Part shown: positions 43,470 to 52,801 of the stretch, one piece after another
Numbering within the stretch: position 1 is the first letter of the stretch
How the letters are laid out: every line of letters begins with the position of its first letter
Assembly (NCBI GenBank): GCA_046328335.1
Contig: JAXLWU010000027.1
Location: 8,407-72,406, forward strand
Source: JACCXM01 sp046328335
GTDB lineage: Bacteria > Chloroflexota > Chloroflexia > Thermomicrobiales > UBA6265
Reading direction: 5' to 3'
Length of the DNA: 64,000 nt
Notes under the pieces: generated by a model
What the model was told of the DNA's origin: nothing
What the model saw: the letters and a program-made list of their open reading frames with translations, nothing else
Database searches by the model: none
Program-made: the position numbers and the translations under genes

Positions 43470-45797
43470 TTACGCCGCACCACCCCGACGGTGGAATCGT
43501 CGTAACGTGGCGTCAACTTGGGCGCGCTCCGCGGAGGAAAGCAGGGAACGCGCCGCGAAGGGATCGGGGAGGGCGGCCGCGGCGATCTGGGCATCATTGC
43601 CGGAACCGAGCGCCTCGCGCAAGCGAGCGGCATGGGCCGCCTGAAGCACCGCGCGTTCGAGGGCGGTCCAATCGGGGTCTTGCGGTCCGGCGTGTTCCTG
43701 CAGCGCGGCGCGAGCGGCCGGCAGGAGACGGGCGAGGCGCGCCGTATCGGGCGGGTCGGCGGCGGCTGCGGCGCGCAGTGCTTGGCTGAGCGAGATGCGG
43801 TCTACCACCCCTTGCACGGCTGCCCAGTCGAGCACGTCGGAAAAGCGGGCGCCGGAGGCTTCGGCCTCCGCCAGCGCCGCCACAACTGCGCTATCCGGTC
43901 CGTCGCGCAGCGCCTGTTCCAGGCGACGCACCGCCAACTCATGGGTGGAAAAACGGAGGATGCGGCGGCTTTCGACTTCGGAGAGTTGTTGCTCCACGGC
44001 CTCCGGCGATGCGTTGAGCAACGTTCTGAGGGAGGCGCCATCGCGGCGGCGCAGGGCGCCGCGCACGGTGGCAAGCCACTGCTGCCGCTCACGAGCAAGG
44101 GAAAGGCGAGCGCGGACGGCAACGGGGAACCCGTCATCGCCCTGCCAGAGGTTCGGATCAGCGGCGGCGAGGATTGCCGCATCGCTGTCGGCGGAAATCG
44201 CTCTGCTGAGCGCGGGCCACGCCCGTGCCTGTGCGACCGCTCTGGCTTCTTCTGGCGCCAGTCTGCCGAGGCATTCGAGACGCCCAGAGGCGGCAAGTTT
44301 CGCCAGTGCATCGAGATCGCCATCTTCGACCGCGACACGCAAGGCGCGGCGCGCCGCGATGCGCCCCTGGGCAGCGCGGAGGGCGCGCCGTGCCTCGGCG
44401 GAGACGGCGATACCGACCCGTTCCGCAGCGGCGGCCGCGGCGATCAGCTCGTCGTCAGCGCCGCGGCGAATGGCACGGTCGATCGCGGCGGTTGCCTCCC
44501 GCTCGGCGAGGAAGTGCACGGCGGTGGCGTAGACGGCGACTCCCGGTTCTGCCCGATGGGCATCCCAAAGGCGTAGGACCTGATAGAGGTCGCGCGCATC
44601 GAGCGCCTGCTTCAAATCACGTGCCGCGCGCGAGCGATCCGATTCGGGCGGAGCCTCCCTTTTCGGCGTGCGTAGACCGGTTGCCGGCGCGGAGACTGGA
44701 AACGCGTCTGCCGGTGGTGCCGACGCTGGCGCTTCGGCGCGTCGTGGTTGCGTTGCCGGAGCCGGGGGGCTCGCAACGACGGCGAACGGGGGCGGCGATG
44801 CGCGGCGACGCGGTGAGGCCGCGGCAAGTCGCGGCAATCCGAGAGCATCCAGTCGGTCGGCGATTTCGGAGAGCGTCGGCGTCTCGTCCGCCGGGAAGCG
44901 AATCGCCCGGCGCACAACCTCGATCAGCGGCGCGAGAACGGGATCGCGCAGGTCGTCGAGAGCCGCGAACACTGGAGAGCGGCCTGGGCGTTGCAAATCA
45001 TCCGCGGACCAGAGGAGTGCTCCGCCAATTTGATCGGGATGGTCGCCCCAGCGTTTGCGGATCTCGGGGTGCTTGGCCAGAATGCGCAAAGACGCCCAAA
45101 TCAGCAATGCCGGAAAACGGTCGCGGCGAAAGAGGTCTCCGGCCTCGCCACGGGGATGGACGTAGCCGGGGGTTCCCCCGCCTGAAGGGACGGCGGCTTG
45201 CTCTGCCGGCCAGACGGCGGTATCGAAATCGACCAGCGCGAAGGAGCCGTTTGGACGGACGATGAGATTGTCCGCGGCGAGATCGCCATGACTGAAGTTG
45301 GCGTCAGTCAGCGTTGCCACCGTCGCCAGCCAGGTGTCGGCAAGGAGGGCCAGCGTCTCGCGCTGTTCTTCGGTGCAAAGCCGATCAACGGCACGCAGGA
45401 GCGTACGCCCCGGAACCCGTTCCATGGCGATGACCGGGGCGGTGACGCCGTGAAAATCGGGTCCGGAGAGCATCACGCCATCATCGATCCAGAGCAGCAT
45501 TTGGGGAAGCACCCCGCTGGGGCCACGAAGGGGGCTGAGCGTCTCGTCGCCCGCGAGCGAGCGGTAGCGCTCGGCGAGGATGTGTCTTCGCTGCCGGGAT
45601 GGACGGTAGAGGCAACGCAGAGCCCAGATGCGTCCGTCTGACGCCTCCAGTTCGTAGACAACAGCATCACGTCCGATCACCCGGAGCGGGCGTCCTTCTG
45701 AATTGCGGCGGATGGCGCCGCCCTGCAGGTGGCGGATCGCCGGAACGGAAAGTCCCGGCTGCATCATCGCCGTATCGAGTTCAGAGAGCGTAGGCAT
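43470..45797 (-). CDS. Kinase-like protein with C-terminal helical repeat region, unknown function
   Basis: A 775-residue protein. Residues about 38-300 form a protein-kinase-like domain: the catalytic loop is SHGDLAADNLIV (His170, Asp172, Asn177) and the DFG equivalent is VDFDTA (Asp190). The usual beta-3 lysine position reads ALRCLY (Arg61), so ATP binding may be altered. After a Pro/Ala-rich linker (about 330-370), residues 375-775 are a long array of Ala/Arg/Leu-rich helical pairs (for example ALRVAVEDGDLDALAKLA), possibly TPR- or HEAT-like. ATG 45797 starts the protein. It is divergent from the two membrane coiled-coil proteins and ends 4 nt from the convergent oxidoreductase. Confidence 0.75.
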   Translation of the reverse strand: MPTLSELDTAMMQPGLSVPAIRHLQGGAIRRNSEGRPLRVIGRDAVVYELEASDGRIWALRCLYRPSRQRRHILAERYRSLAGDETLSPLRGPSGVLPQMLLWIDDGVMLSGPDFHGVTAPVIAMERVPGRTLLRAVDRLCTEEQRETLALLADTWLATVATLTDANFSHGDLAADNLIVRPNGSFALVDFDTAVWPAEQAAVPSGGGTPGYVHPRGEAGDLFRRDRFPALLIWASLRILAKHPEIRKRWGDHPDQIGGALLWSADDLQRPGRSPVFAALDDLRDPVLAPLIEVVRRAIRFPADETPTLSEIADRLDALGLPRLAAASPRRRASPPPFAVVASPPAPATQPRRAEAPASAPPADAFPVSAPATGLRTPKREAPPESDRSRAARDLKQALDARDLYQVLRLWDAHRAEPGVAVYATAVHFLAEREATAAIDRAIRRGADDELIAAAAAAERVGIAVSAEARRALRAAQGRIAARRALRVAVEDGDLDALAKLAASGRLECLGRLAPEEARAVAQARAWPALSRAISADSDAAILAAADPNLWQGDDGFPVAVRARLSLARERQQWLATVRGALRRRDGASLRTLLNASPEAVEQQLSEVESRRILRFSTHELAVRRLEQALRDGPDSAVVAALAEAEASGARFSDVLDWAAVQGVVDRISLSQALRAAAAADPPDTARLARLLPAARAALQEHAGPQDPDWTALERAVLQAAHAARLREALGSGNDAQIAAAALPDPFAARSLLSSAERAQVDATLRRFHRRGGAA

Positions 45798-46001
45798 CGC
45801 GGAATCCCGGTTGGAAACGCCAGTACATTGGACACTGCGCAAGGGGCAAGGGCCGAGTGGTACATTCCGTACGGACACTCGCCCCGGCGCATGTCCCGCG
45901 AGTGCGGGAATGCGATCCGGTTCGCCCGTCCTGCGAGTGATGCCGACGCGGGTCTTCAGCGCCCCCGAGTGTACCCGCCGCAACACGCATTGAGGATCGC
46001 C

Positions 46002-47675
46002 GTGCAGCGACGACGCGCCAGCACAACCGCGGAGAGAGTCCTGCCGGACATTTCGTCGGGTGGGGGAACGATCACGCCGGTTCGGCCGGAACTTCAGGAT
46101 GATCTCGCCCTCGGCTGGTCTCAGGAACCAACCGCCAGCGCGGATGAGCGAAAAGAACTTGCTTCCGATCTGGAAGAGATGGCCCGTTCGCTAGAAGACA
46201 TCGACCCCCGGGCGACGGAGCGGCTGCGCAGTCTGGCGCGGGCGGTTGTCACCGAAGAGGGTCGTCAGCGCTGGGCGGAGGTCGATCTTCGTCGTGCCTT
46301 CAACACCGAGCATCTTGGTTTTGCCGCCGCCCTGAAGCACGAGGGCGGCTATGCGTCGTCCTCGATTGGGGTCGCGGATCGCATCCGTAACGTACTGGTG
46401 CTAGTGCCGATCCTGCTGACCTGGTTCGCGCTGGCGGAGGCGTCGCGGTCGTACAACGCCTTCATCGCCGAGAACCCGGACGAGGTCCGGCAGCCGTTTC
46501 TCCTCCTCTGGGAACGCGGATTCGGCGGTTTTTCCAGCCCCCTGGCGCCGAGTTTCTCCACGGTGGCGTTGATCGACGCGGTGCTGATCGCGATCATCAT
46601 CGGCCTTACGCTCTACGCCCACGGCCGGCGAGAAAGCCGCGAGGAAAAGATCGATCAGACGGCGATCCGGATGCAGGCCGACCTGGACAACGTGCTGGCC
46701 GAGGCGGCCGTGGTGCTCGCGCTCGATCGCGGCAGCCGACCGGCATTGCTGGCGCGGGGCGTCGAACGGCTCGCCGATCGCTTCGAACAGAATTCACAGG
46801 AACTGCTGACCCGGCTGCGGGTCGAGCACGACCGCCTGGAGCATCTTGCCTCCCGGCGGGAGAAGGAATTCGCCGACTTCGGCGTCTTCGCCTCCGGTAT
46901 GCGGGCGGGCGCGGAAGAGACACACAAGTTGCTGATCGAATTGCGGCAGGTCTCGGCGGGGCTGCAAACGGCGCTCGACGATCTGACGTCCGAAGTGAGC
47001 GCCTCGGTCGACCAGGGACGGACCTTGTTGGGCGCCGTCCAGGGCCTGGAACAACTCACGGTGACCAATGTCCAGAGCGATCAGGCCCTGACGAGGCAGA
47101 TCGCGCACGCGGCGGAGGCGTTGGTCGAGGCCGCAGACAAGGGGATCGCCGGGGCGGATGCCGCCGCCCAAGCAGCCAGGGTGGCGACGGAAGCGGTGCG
47201 CGGGATCGGCGCGATCGCGAGCGATCTCGCGGCCAGCCAGTCGCGCGTGGAGCGGGCGGTCGCCGAGGAAGCCGAAGCAAACGGGCGGCTCGCCGAATCG
47301 CTGCGGAGCAACGCGGGTGGAGTCGCGGCGTCGGCCCGGGCTCTGGGCGAGATCGAGAGCGGACTTGGCGGACTGCGCGACGAATTGAGCCGGTTGGCGG
47401 CACAGAGCACGTCGCAAGCGCAGACCCTCAATGGTCTGCTGGAGCAGCAGGCCTCGGTCGCCACCGGGTTGGCCCAGGTCGCCCGCGATATTTCGACGAT
47501 TTCGCTGCGAACGGCGCAGCGGCAGGACGATGTGGCACGCGATATCGGTGGACTGGTGGAGCGGCTGGATCGCGCCGTTACCGCCTTCAGCCGGGCCGCG
47601 GGGACGCCGCTCGAAGAGCCGCCAGCCCCGGAACGGCGCGACCCCGAGCGCCTCTGGCCGCGACGCCGTTCATAG
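46002..47675 (+). CDS. Two-helix membrane protein with long coiled-coil tail, unknown function
   Basis: A 557-residue protein from GTG 46002 (GAGGA upstream). An acidic, helical N-terminus is followed by transmembrane helices at about 130-146 (VLVLVPILLTWFALAEA) and 187-206 (VALIDAVLIAIIIGLTLYA), separated by a 40-residue outer loop. After a charged stretch (GRRESREEK), about residues 215-540 are predicted continuous coiled coil rich in Ala, Glu, Gln and Arg. The layout recalls MotA/TolQ- or ZorA-like proteins with a coiled-coil tail, but it has two helices, not the usual four, so this is only a structural analogy. It lies in one unit with the next gene. Confidence 0.72.
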   Translation: MQRRRASTTAERVLPDISSGGGTITPVRPELQDDLALGWSQEPTASADERKELASDLEEMARSLEDIDPRATERLRSLARAVVTEEGRQRWAEVDLRRAFNTEHLGFAAALKHEGGYASSSIGVADRIRNVLVLVPILLTWFALAEASRSYNAFIAENPDEVRQPFLLLWERGFGGFSSPLAPSFSTVALIDAVLIAIIIGLTLYAHGRRESREEKIDQTAIRMQADLDNVLAEAAVVLALDRGSRPALLARGVERLADRFEQNSQELLTRLRVEHDRLEHLASRREKEFADFGVFASGMRAGAEETHKLLIELRQVSAGLQTALDDLTSEVSASVDQGRTLLGAVQGLEQLTVTNVQSDQALTRQIAHAAEALVEAADKGIAGADAAAQAARVATEAVRGIGAIASDLAASQSRVERAVAEEAEANGRLAESLRSNAGGVAASARALGEIESGLGGLRDELSRLAAQSTSQAQTLNGLLEQQASVATGLAQVARDISTISLRTAQRQDDVARDIGGLVERLDRAVTAFSRAAGTPLEEPPAPERRDPERLWPRRRS

Positions 47676-47725
47676 CGCGGAATGTCCCGCACCGCAATGC
47701 ACCTGACTAAGGAGCGGAATCGGCC

Positions 47726-48979
47726 GTGATGCGCCGGCGCAATCGCACGACGAGCCAGCGCGACATGATCGCCCTTGGCGGCTGGATCTTCGCCGATCTG
47801 CTGCTCGGGTTGGCGATGCTCTTCTTTACCGCCAATACCGTCGGTTCGCCGGCGCCGACCCCGACGCCGCTGCCGACCCCCAATCTCCTTGCGACCTCCC
47901 GCGCCACCATCGCCGCGCTCTCGACGGAACAGGCCGCCGCCCTGGCGAACCTGGACGCGCAAAGCGCCATGGCGACCGCGCAGGCGGTCTCAGCGCAGGC
48001 GACAGCGGATGCGCTCAACGCCGCCGTCTCGCGGCGGGATTCAATGTTGCTCACCGCGGCCGCGGAGGAATCGGCGGCGCGCGCAACCGCGCGGGCACGG
48101 GAACTGGCATTGACCACCGCGACGGCCGTGTCCGAGGCTGCGGTCGCCACCGCCGAGGCGCGGGCCACGCGCGAGGCATTGATCAACCAGCAGGCGACCG
48201 CGACCGCGGAAGCCCAGGCGACATTTGCCGCGATGAGCGCCGATGAGCGCGCGACAGAGACGGCGCGGGCGACGGCACAGGCCCTGGCGGCAGAAGCAAC
48301 GATTGCGGCGTACGCCACGCAGCAGGCGGAGAGCGGGCAGAGACTGGACCAGGCGGCGCGGGAAGCGGCGCAAGCGGCGGCGGTGGCGACCGAGGCGGCG
48401 ATCAGCGCGCAAGCGACGATCGATGCGCTGGCGTCCCGGGAAGCGGGGCAGGCCACGGCCGCGGCTGAGATCGCGGCCGTGGCCACCGCCAATGCGCAAA
48501 GTGGGGCGAACGATCTGGCTACGGCGCAGGCCGAGGCGGCGGCGCGAGCGACAGAAATTGCGAGCCTCCAGTCGCAACAGGTCGATGCGCAGGTGACCGC
48601 CACCGCGCTGGCCGTGGTCGCCGCGAATTCAGTCCTCGACCCGACGCGGCAGTCGATCGTGATCCAGACCGATCTCGACGGCATGCTCGCCGGGGACGAC
48701 ACGGCCCTGACCGATGCCCGGCGCAATCTGGAGACGGCGCTCTCCCGCTATCCGTTGGGCAGTTGCCGGGCGGGGTTCGTCCTGATCAGCGGTAAAGCGC
48801 CGGACATCGATCAGGGCATCTCCCTGGCGGAGCGCACCAGTGCCCTCCTGCGCGATTCCTTCCCCGATATCTTCTCCGACTCGACCGGGGAGGAACTCTT
48901 TGCTCTGCCCAACGATCAACCATTTGGGGAGGTCGGCATCGATATCTTCTTCTATTCCGGCTGTCAGCCGATCGGGTGA
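47726..48979 (+). CDS. Single-helix membrane protein with Ala/Thr-rich coiled coil and C-terminal OmpA/MotB-like domain
   Basis: A 417-residue protein. A basic N-terminus (MMRRRNRTTSQRD) precedes one transmembrane helix (about 16-37, DLLLGLAMLFFTANTV), in the manner of MotB-type stators. A Pro/Thr linker (SPAPTPTPLPTPN) leads to about 240 residues of Ala/Thr/Glu-rich heptads, then a compact C-terminal domain (about 305-417). The domain contains GFVLISGKAPDIDQGISLAERT, loosely matching the pattern of OmpA-type peptidoglycan-binding domains (a turn, then ISLAER), but the key Asp and Arg are not clearly conserved. It follows the preceding gene by 50 nt. Confidence 0.7.
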   Translation: MMRRRNRTTSQRDMIALGGWIFADLLLGLAMLFFTANTVGSPAPTPTPLPTPNLLATSRATIAALSTEQAAALANLDAQSAMATAQAVSAQATADALNAAVSRRDSMLLTAAAEESAARATARARELALTTATAVSEAAVATAEARATREALINQQATATAEAQATFAAMSADERATETARATAQALAAEATIAAYATQQAESGQRLDQAAREAAQAAAVATEAAISAQATIDALASREAGQATAAAEIAAVATANAQSGANDLATAQAEAAARATEIASLQSQQVDAQVTATALAVVAANSVLDPTRQSIVIQTDLDGMLAGDDTALTDARRNLETALSRYPLGSCRAGFVLISGKAPDIDQGISLAERTSALLRDSFPDIFSDSTGEELFALPNDQPFGEVGIDIFFYSGCQPIG

Positions 48980-49163
48980 TCCTAACCAGAATCGGGACAT
49001 TGTGACCGGGGAACACATCGTGCGACGGCGGAAAAATGTTACGATGCTTGCGCCCCGAAATTCGTTTGTAGCATGGCGGGGAAGGTTGCCGCTTCGCCTC
49101 TTGACGCCGTTGCTATCATTTCTGAAGTATTAGACTCCCGCGCCGGGATGAGAGGAGCGCCGC

Positions 49164-49505
49164 GTGGCGAAGGCATTGGAAGTTACCGACGCGACATTTG
49201 ACGCCGAGGTTGTGAATTCAGAGAAGCCGGTCCTGGTCGATTTCTGGGCGCCGTGGTGCGCGCCCTGTCGCACGGTTGGCGCGGTCCTTGATCAACTGAG
49301 CGGAGAGCGGAGCGACCTGAAGATCGTCACCGTGAACATCGACGACAATCAGGATCAGGCGATCAAGCACGGGGTCCTCGTGCTGCCAACCCTGGTGCTG
49401 TACAAGGACGGTCAAGCCCTTGGCAAGTTGCAGGGCGGCGTGCCACCGACCGCGATTGCCCGCCTGCTCTCGCAACATCTGACCGCGGAGAATGGAGACT
49501 CCTGA
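49164..49505 (+). CDS. trxA: Thioredoxin
   Basis: A 113-residue thioredoxin. The active site reads WAPWCAPCRTVG (CAPC rather than the commoner CGPC), and the cis-Pro loop is VLVLPTLVLYKDG. GTG 49164 has GAGAGGAG just upstream. It is followed by a perfect hairpin terminator and stands alone, convergent with the kinase gene. The CAPC variant may shift the redox potential slightly. Confidence 0.94.
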   Translation: MAKALEVTDATFDAEVVNSEKPVLVDFWAPWCAPCRTVGAVLDQLSGERSDLKIVTVNIDDNQDQAIKHGVLVLPTLVLYKDGQALGKLQGGVPPTAIARLLSQHLTAENGDS

Positions 49506-49552
49506 GCGAAGATTTGCGCTTCGATCCACATCATCGCCCAGAAGTTGGCATC

Positions 49553-49588
49553 CGAACCCCTTTCGCAGCGAACCGCGAAAGGGGTTCG
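49553..49588. terminator. Perfect 14-bp hairpin between trxA and the kinase gene
   Basis: CGAACCCCTTTCGC (49553-49566) and GCGAAAGGGGTTCG (49575-49588) are fully complementary around an 8-nt loop, followed by GGGTTTGT. The two flanking genes converge here, so it can serve both. Confidence 0.8.
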
Positions 49589-49669
49589 GGGTTTGTCTGG
49601 CCAAAGTGGAAGTGAGCGGCGTAACCGGGGAGCGGATCTTGTGGCGAGCAGACCCGGGTCATGCCTTGG

Positions 49670-51196
49670 CTACGGCGCGTGGACCCATAATTCGGGTACA
49701 AACCCGCTCACAGGACCGTTATTGGTATCGACCGTGACCGGCCACCACATGCCGCCATCTCCCGCGACACGATCACCTGTCACGCGGACTTCGCCGCCAT
49801 CGGGAAGATCAGCGACGATTGGCGCCGCGTTTTCCGGCCGCTCCCGGGCGACGAGTCCGGCGCCCGCGATGCGGACCGTAGCACCGGGGCCGATCACCGC
49901 GGCGCGGTGCCAGATGCCTGGCACTTCGCCGCGGGTGACGGCCAGACCGAGAATCAGCACGAGATTCAGGACCACCGCGACCAGTACCGCCTGCCAGAGG
50001 CGCCGGCTGAGCCTATCCAGATCTACCCCGGAACGGGAGCGGGGAGTGTCGGGCACGATGGGACGCCCGGTCGCGTGGTCGACAAACGCGGCGTCGACAA
50101 TGACGTCCGACGGCAGATCATCTCGCTCCGGTTCCGCGCGGCGCGCGGCGAGCCGCGGCGTGCCCTTGACCGCAATCCCCGGTTCGTTGATTGGAACCTG
50201 ACGCGTCCGCGACGACTCCGGCCTGGCGCGTGGGCGGCCGGTTTCGACATCGACATCCCCTTCGACACCGGCGCGGAAGACCGCGGCAAAGGAGCCCGCG
50301 CTGCCATAGCGCTGGCGCGGGTCGCGATGCAGCGCCCCCAGCACGACATCGTCAACCCACGGCGGGAGGGTGTTGTTCTTCGCGGTTGGTGGTGGCGGAA
50401 CGGTGTCGAGACGGGCCCGGAGCGCCGCGTTGCGCTCGGAGGGCGATCCGGGTTGGGAAAATGGTGGTGATCCTGTTAGCAGTTCGTAGACAATGCATCC
50501 CAGCGCGTAGACATCGGTGGCAGTGGTGACCGGTTCGCCGCACAACTGTTCCGGTGCGGGATACGAATCGTCCTCCAGTGGACCCGGGGTGGCTTCCAGT
50601 TCGGAGCCGGCCGAGTGAGCCACGCCGAAATCGAGGAGTTTCACCTCGTCGCCCGGAGTGAGCACCATCTTGCCCGGGCGAAGATCGAGATGGACGAGGC
50701 CGCGGGCATGGAGATGATCGAGCGCGGCCGCGACCCCCTCGATGACCGGGACGACCGATTCCGGAGTTGCGGCTCCGCTCGCGGCCATTTCCTCGCGCAG
50801 CGAGCGGCCCGGCGGACGCTCGATGACCAGCCAGGGCGCTCCCCGCTCCTCGCTATAGGTAAGAGCGCGCACCACATTCGGATGGGAAAGGAATTGGAGC
50901 AGCCGGGCCTCGCGCCGGAATCGTGCACGCACCGCGGAATCGGATCGGTATTCGACCCGTAACGTCTTGACCCACACGGGATCGCGCGTGCGCAAGTCCC
51001 GACCGGGATAGGCGACGGCGATCCCGTCATCGATCGGCGAAATCTGAAGATCGACGCTGTAGCGGCCGGCGATCGTGGTGCGGGGATCGCCGTCCAAGGC
51101 GGAGGGAACGGCGGTCTGCGCCGCGGGTTCGCCTTCGGCTGGATCGTCATCGACCATCGAAGCGCCGGTGCGCTCATCGTTCACAGTCACAGACAC
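49670..51196 (-). CDS. Serine/threonine protein kinase-like membrane protein with extracellular SH3-like domain
   Basis: A 508-residue Hanks-type kinase-like protein. The beta-3 Lys is present (VWVKTLR, Lys77), the DFG is intact (LLDFGVA, Asp189) and the APE motif reads YPAPEQL. The catalytic loop is HLDLRPGKM: the base Asp171 is kept but the Mg-binding Asn is Lys176, and no GxGxxG loop is evident. This suggests weak or no catalysis. A transmembrane helix at about 401-420 (AVLVAVVLNLVLILGLAV) leads to an extracellular SH3b-like domain (about 440-508) that may sense the cell wall. No PP2C gene is adjacent. Confidence 0.9.
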   Translation of the reverse strand: MSVTVNDERTGASMVDDDPAEGEPAAQTAVPSALDGDPRTTIAGRYSVDLQISPIDDGIAVAYPGRDLRTRDPVWVKTLRVEYRSDSAVRARFRREARLLQFLSHPNVVRALTYSEERGAPWLVIERPPGRSLREEMAASGAATPESVVPVIEGVAAALDHLHARGLVHLDLRPGKMVLTPGDEVKLLDFGVAHSAGSELEATPGPLEDDSYPAPEQLCGEPVTTATDVYALGCIVYELLTGSPPFSQPGSPSERNAALRARLDTVPPPPTAKNNTLPPWVDDVVLGALHRDPRQRYGSAGSFAAVFRAGVEGDVDVETGRPRARPESSRTRQVPINEPGIAVKGTPRLAARRAEPERDDLPSDVIVDAAFVDHATGRPIVPDTPRSRSGVDLDRLSRRLWQAVLVAVVLNLVLILGLAVTRGEVPGIWHRAAVIGPGATVRIAGAGLVARERPENAAPIVADLPDGGEVRVTGDRVAGDGGMWWPVTVDTNNGPVSGFVPELWVHAP

Positions 51197-51292
51197 CTGG
51201 TCCGGTGGTGCGCGACGGGTTCGTCAACGCCGAAAGACGGGGTATTCGAACTCTAGCAGATCATCTCGCTGCCGCCCTTGGTTGAACCGAAT

Positions 51293-51568
51293 TCAGGCCG
51301 CAACCCGATCGCCGACTGGCGCCGCGGCCTGCCCCGCGTCCTCGCCGACATAAAATGTCCAGCGGGCGATATAGCCGCGGGCCTGGACGGTGACTGGCAG
51401 GTCGCCCGGGTACTTTCGCGACGGTTCGGACAACTCGACCGCATCTTGCGGACTGGTGAGGCAGAACCGGGGGGCACGACCGAACTTCTCCGTGTACCGC
51501 TCGATGGCGTCCGCCAATTTGGCGCGCGCCGATTTCTTGCGGTCCGGATCGTACCAACCAAGAAACAT
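51293..51568 (-). CDS. Small hypothetical protein
   Basis: A 91-residue cytoplasmic protein starting at ATG 51568, behind a GGGAGG ribosome site. Its sequence (MFLGWYDPDRKKSARAKLA, then IERYTEKFGRAP, ending DLPVTVQARGYIARWTFYV) looks like a compact alpha/beta fold. Coding is supported by the ribosome site and the ordered hydrophobic pattern rather than by a recognised family. Overlapping frames on both strands are less protein-like. Confidence 0.6.
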   Translation of the reverse strand: MFLGWYDPDRKKSARAKLADAIERYTEKFGRAPRFCLTSPQDAVELSEPSRKYPGDLPVTVQARGYIARWTFYVGEDAGQAAAPVGDRVAA

Positions 51569-51770
51569 GACAACCTCCCGCGGGTGAGTGCACCGGGGCC
51601 GATCCCGGCGTGCTGATGCGGGAATGGTACTAGAACGCATGTTCTTTTGGCAACGATTTCTCCGCGTACGTACGTCACATTCTCTCAAGATCCGGGAGTA
51701 CGGCTGTTCGCATCGCAGCATCCCCGTTTCACCCGGTCAACGGCGCTGGGTGCCATGAAGCACACACGAA

Positions 51771-51804
51771 ACGTCCCTCCCTTGCCGTGACAAGGGAGGG
51801 ACGT
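51771..51804 (-). terminator. Perfect 14-bp hairpin downstream of the SRPBCC gene
   Basis: ACGTCCCTCCCTTG (51771-51784) and CAAGGGAGGGACGT (51791-51804) pair fully around a 6-nt loop, about 180 nt past the SRPBCC stop on the minus strand. Confidence 0.6.
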
Positions 51805-51885
51805 CAGGTCGAATCCGTGGTTGAAGAAGTAGTGGAACCTACAGCGACGCGTAGAAGGGGTGCCGGTCAGACGCAGGACCGGAAT

Positions 51886-51968
51886 GGCGTCCCGACGAGG
51901 GTGGGACCTCAGCGTCGGGGCTGTGTGCGACGAACGCCGAGATTCCTCGCTGCGGCTCGGAATGACGC
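51886..51968 (+). repeat. Dispersed repeat of the ATTCCTCGC/GGAATGAC family, copy 3
   Basis: Contains GCGTCCCGACGAGGGTGGGACC and CGACGAACGCCGAGATTCC, then TCGCTGCGGCTCGGAATGACG. It is the copy with the fullest match to the reversed element at 22007. Confidence 0.7.
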
Positions 51969-51984
51969 CTTCTTCGCATGCCCT

Positions 51985-52467
51985 CTAGATGGCGCCAGCG
52001 CCTTCCTCGACCGACGCATCGTGAATCTGGCCGCGCCAGGCGCCGGTCGCCATCCCACGGGACTCGATGAATTCCTTGAACCGCTTGAGGTCGCCATCGA
52101 CGCGGCGCTCGACGAGGCCGAGTTTGTCCCCGACTGCCTCGATGATGCCCTCCGGCGCGTAGCCGATGACCGCCGTCACCCGTGTCATGTTTGCCGAAAC
52201 CGGCATGAAGTGGATGATGCCGGAATTGTCGCTCCCGCTGGTGCTCGCCCAGGCGATCTGTTGGTCGGGCACCTGCTCGGTGATGATCGCGTCCCATTCT
52301 TCCTGTTTGCCGGCGATCGAGGCTTTCCAGTGCAGGCGCTTGTCGTCGAGTTGGCGCACTTCCTGGACTCCCTCCATGAAGAGCGGAAACTGCTCGAACT
52401 GCGTCCATTGGTTGTAGGCCGTGCTCACCGGAACATTGACTTCGATCGATCGTTCGACACTCGCCAT
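51985..52467 (-). CDS. SRPBCC-family protein (polyketide cyclase/coenzyme Q-binding-like)
   Basis: A 160-residue START-fold protein. ATG 52467 has AAAGGAG just upstream and gives the canonical N-terminus MASVERSIEVNVPVSTAYNQW, followed by FEQFPLFMEGV. Such proteins bind hydrophobic ligands; a role cannot be chosen. It lies between two unrelated genes, beside the YihY/BrkB gene on the opposite strand. Confidence 0.88.
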   Translation of the reverse strand: MASVERSIEVNVPVSTAYNQWTQFEQFPLFMEGVQEVRQLDDKRLHWKASIAGKQEEWDAIITEQVPDQQIAWASTSGSDNSGIIHFMPVSANMTRVTAVIGYAPEGIIEAVGDKLGLVERRVDGDLKRFKEFIESRGMATGAWRGQIHDASVEEGAGAI

Positions 52468-52801
52468 GTCTGGCTCCTTTGTCGCTTCATCCGACTCCGT
52501 GGCTCGTGTACCGGCACGTTGGTCCGGTTCCGTGGAATACGTTGCAAGCGCTGGGCCAGCGAACGATGGCTTGGTGTTACGGCCGCGACAAGGCAGACCG
52601 CCGCGCGTATTGAGATTGGTCGCGTTTGGTTTCCCAATGGCGACCATGCAGGGTGTGGAGCGCGCCTCCCGCTCCGGGGAAAAGTGGCACGAATTGCGCG
52701 TACAGTTGCCTGTGAAAAGGGAACAGCGTGGCTAGCGTGTGTCGAGTCATAGGAGATCGCGGCCAGCGCAGAAAGCGTCAATCTTGCGGAAAGGGGATTG
52801 T

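Noticed and set aside
49101..49119. A TTGACG with nearby TATCAT upstream of trxA as a promoter
   Set aside because: The spacing between the two hexamers is far too short, and no other -10 fits at 16-18 nt.
49164..49505. The CAPC active site of thioredoxin as something unusual
   Set aside because: CAPC is a known variant in many bacterial thioredoxins; no other key residue is altered.
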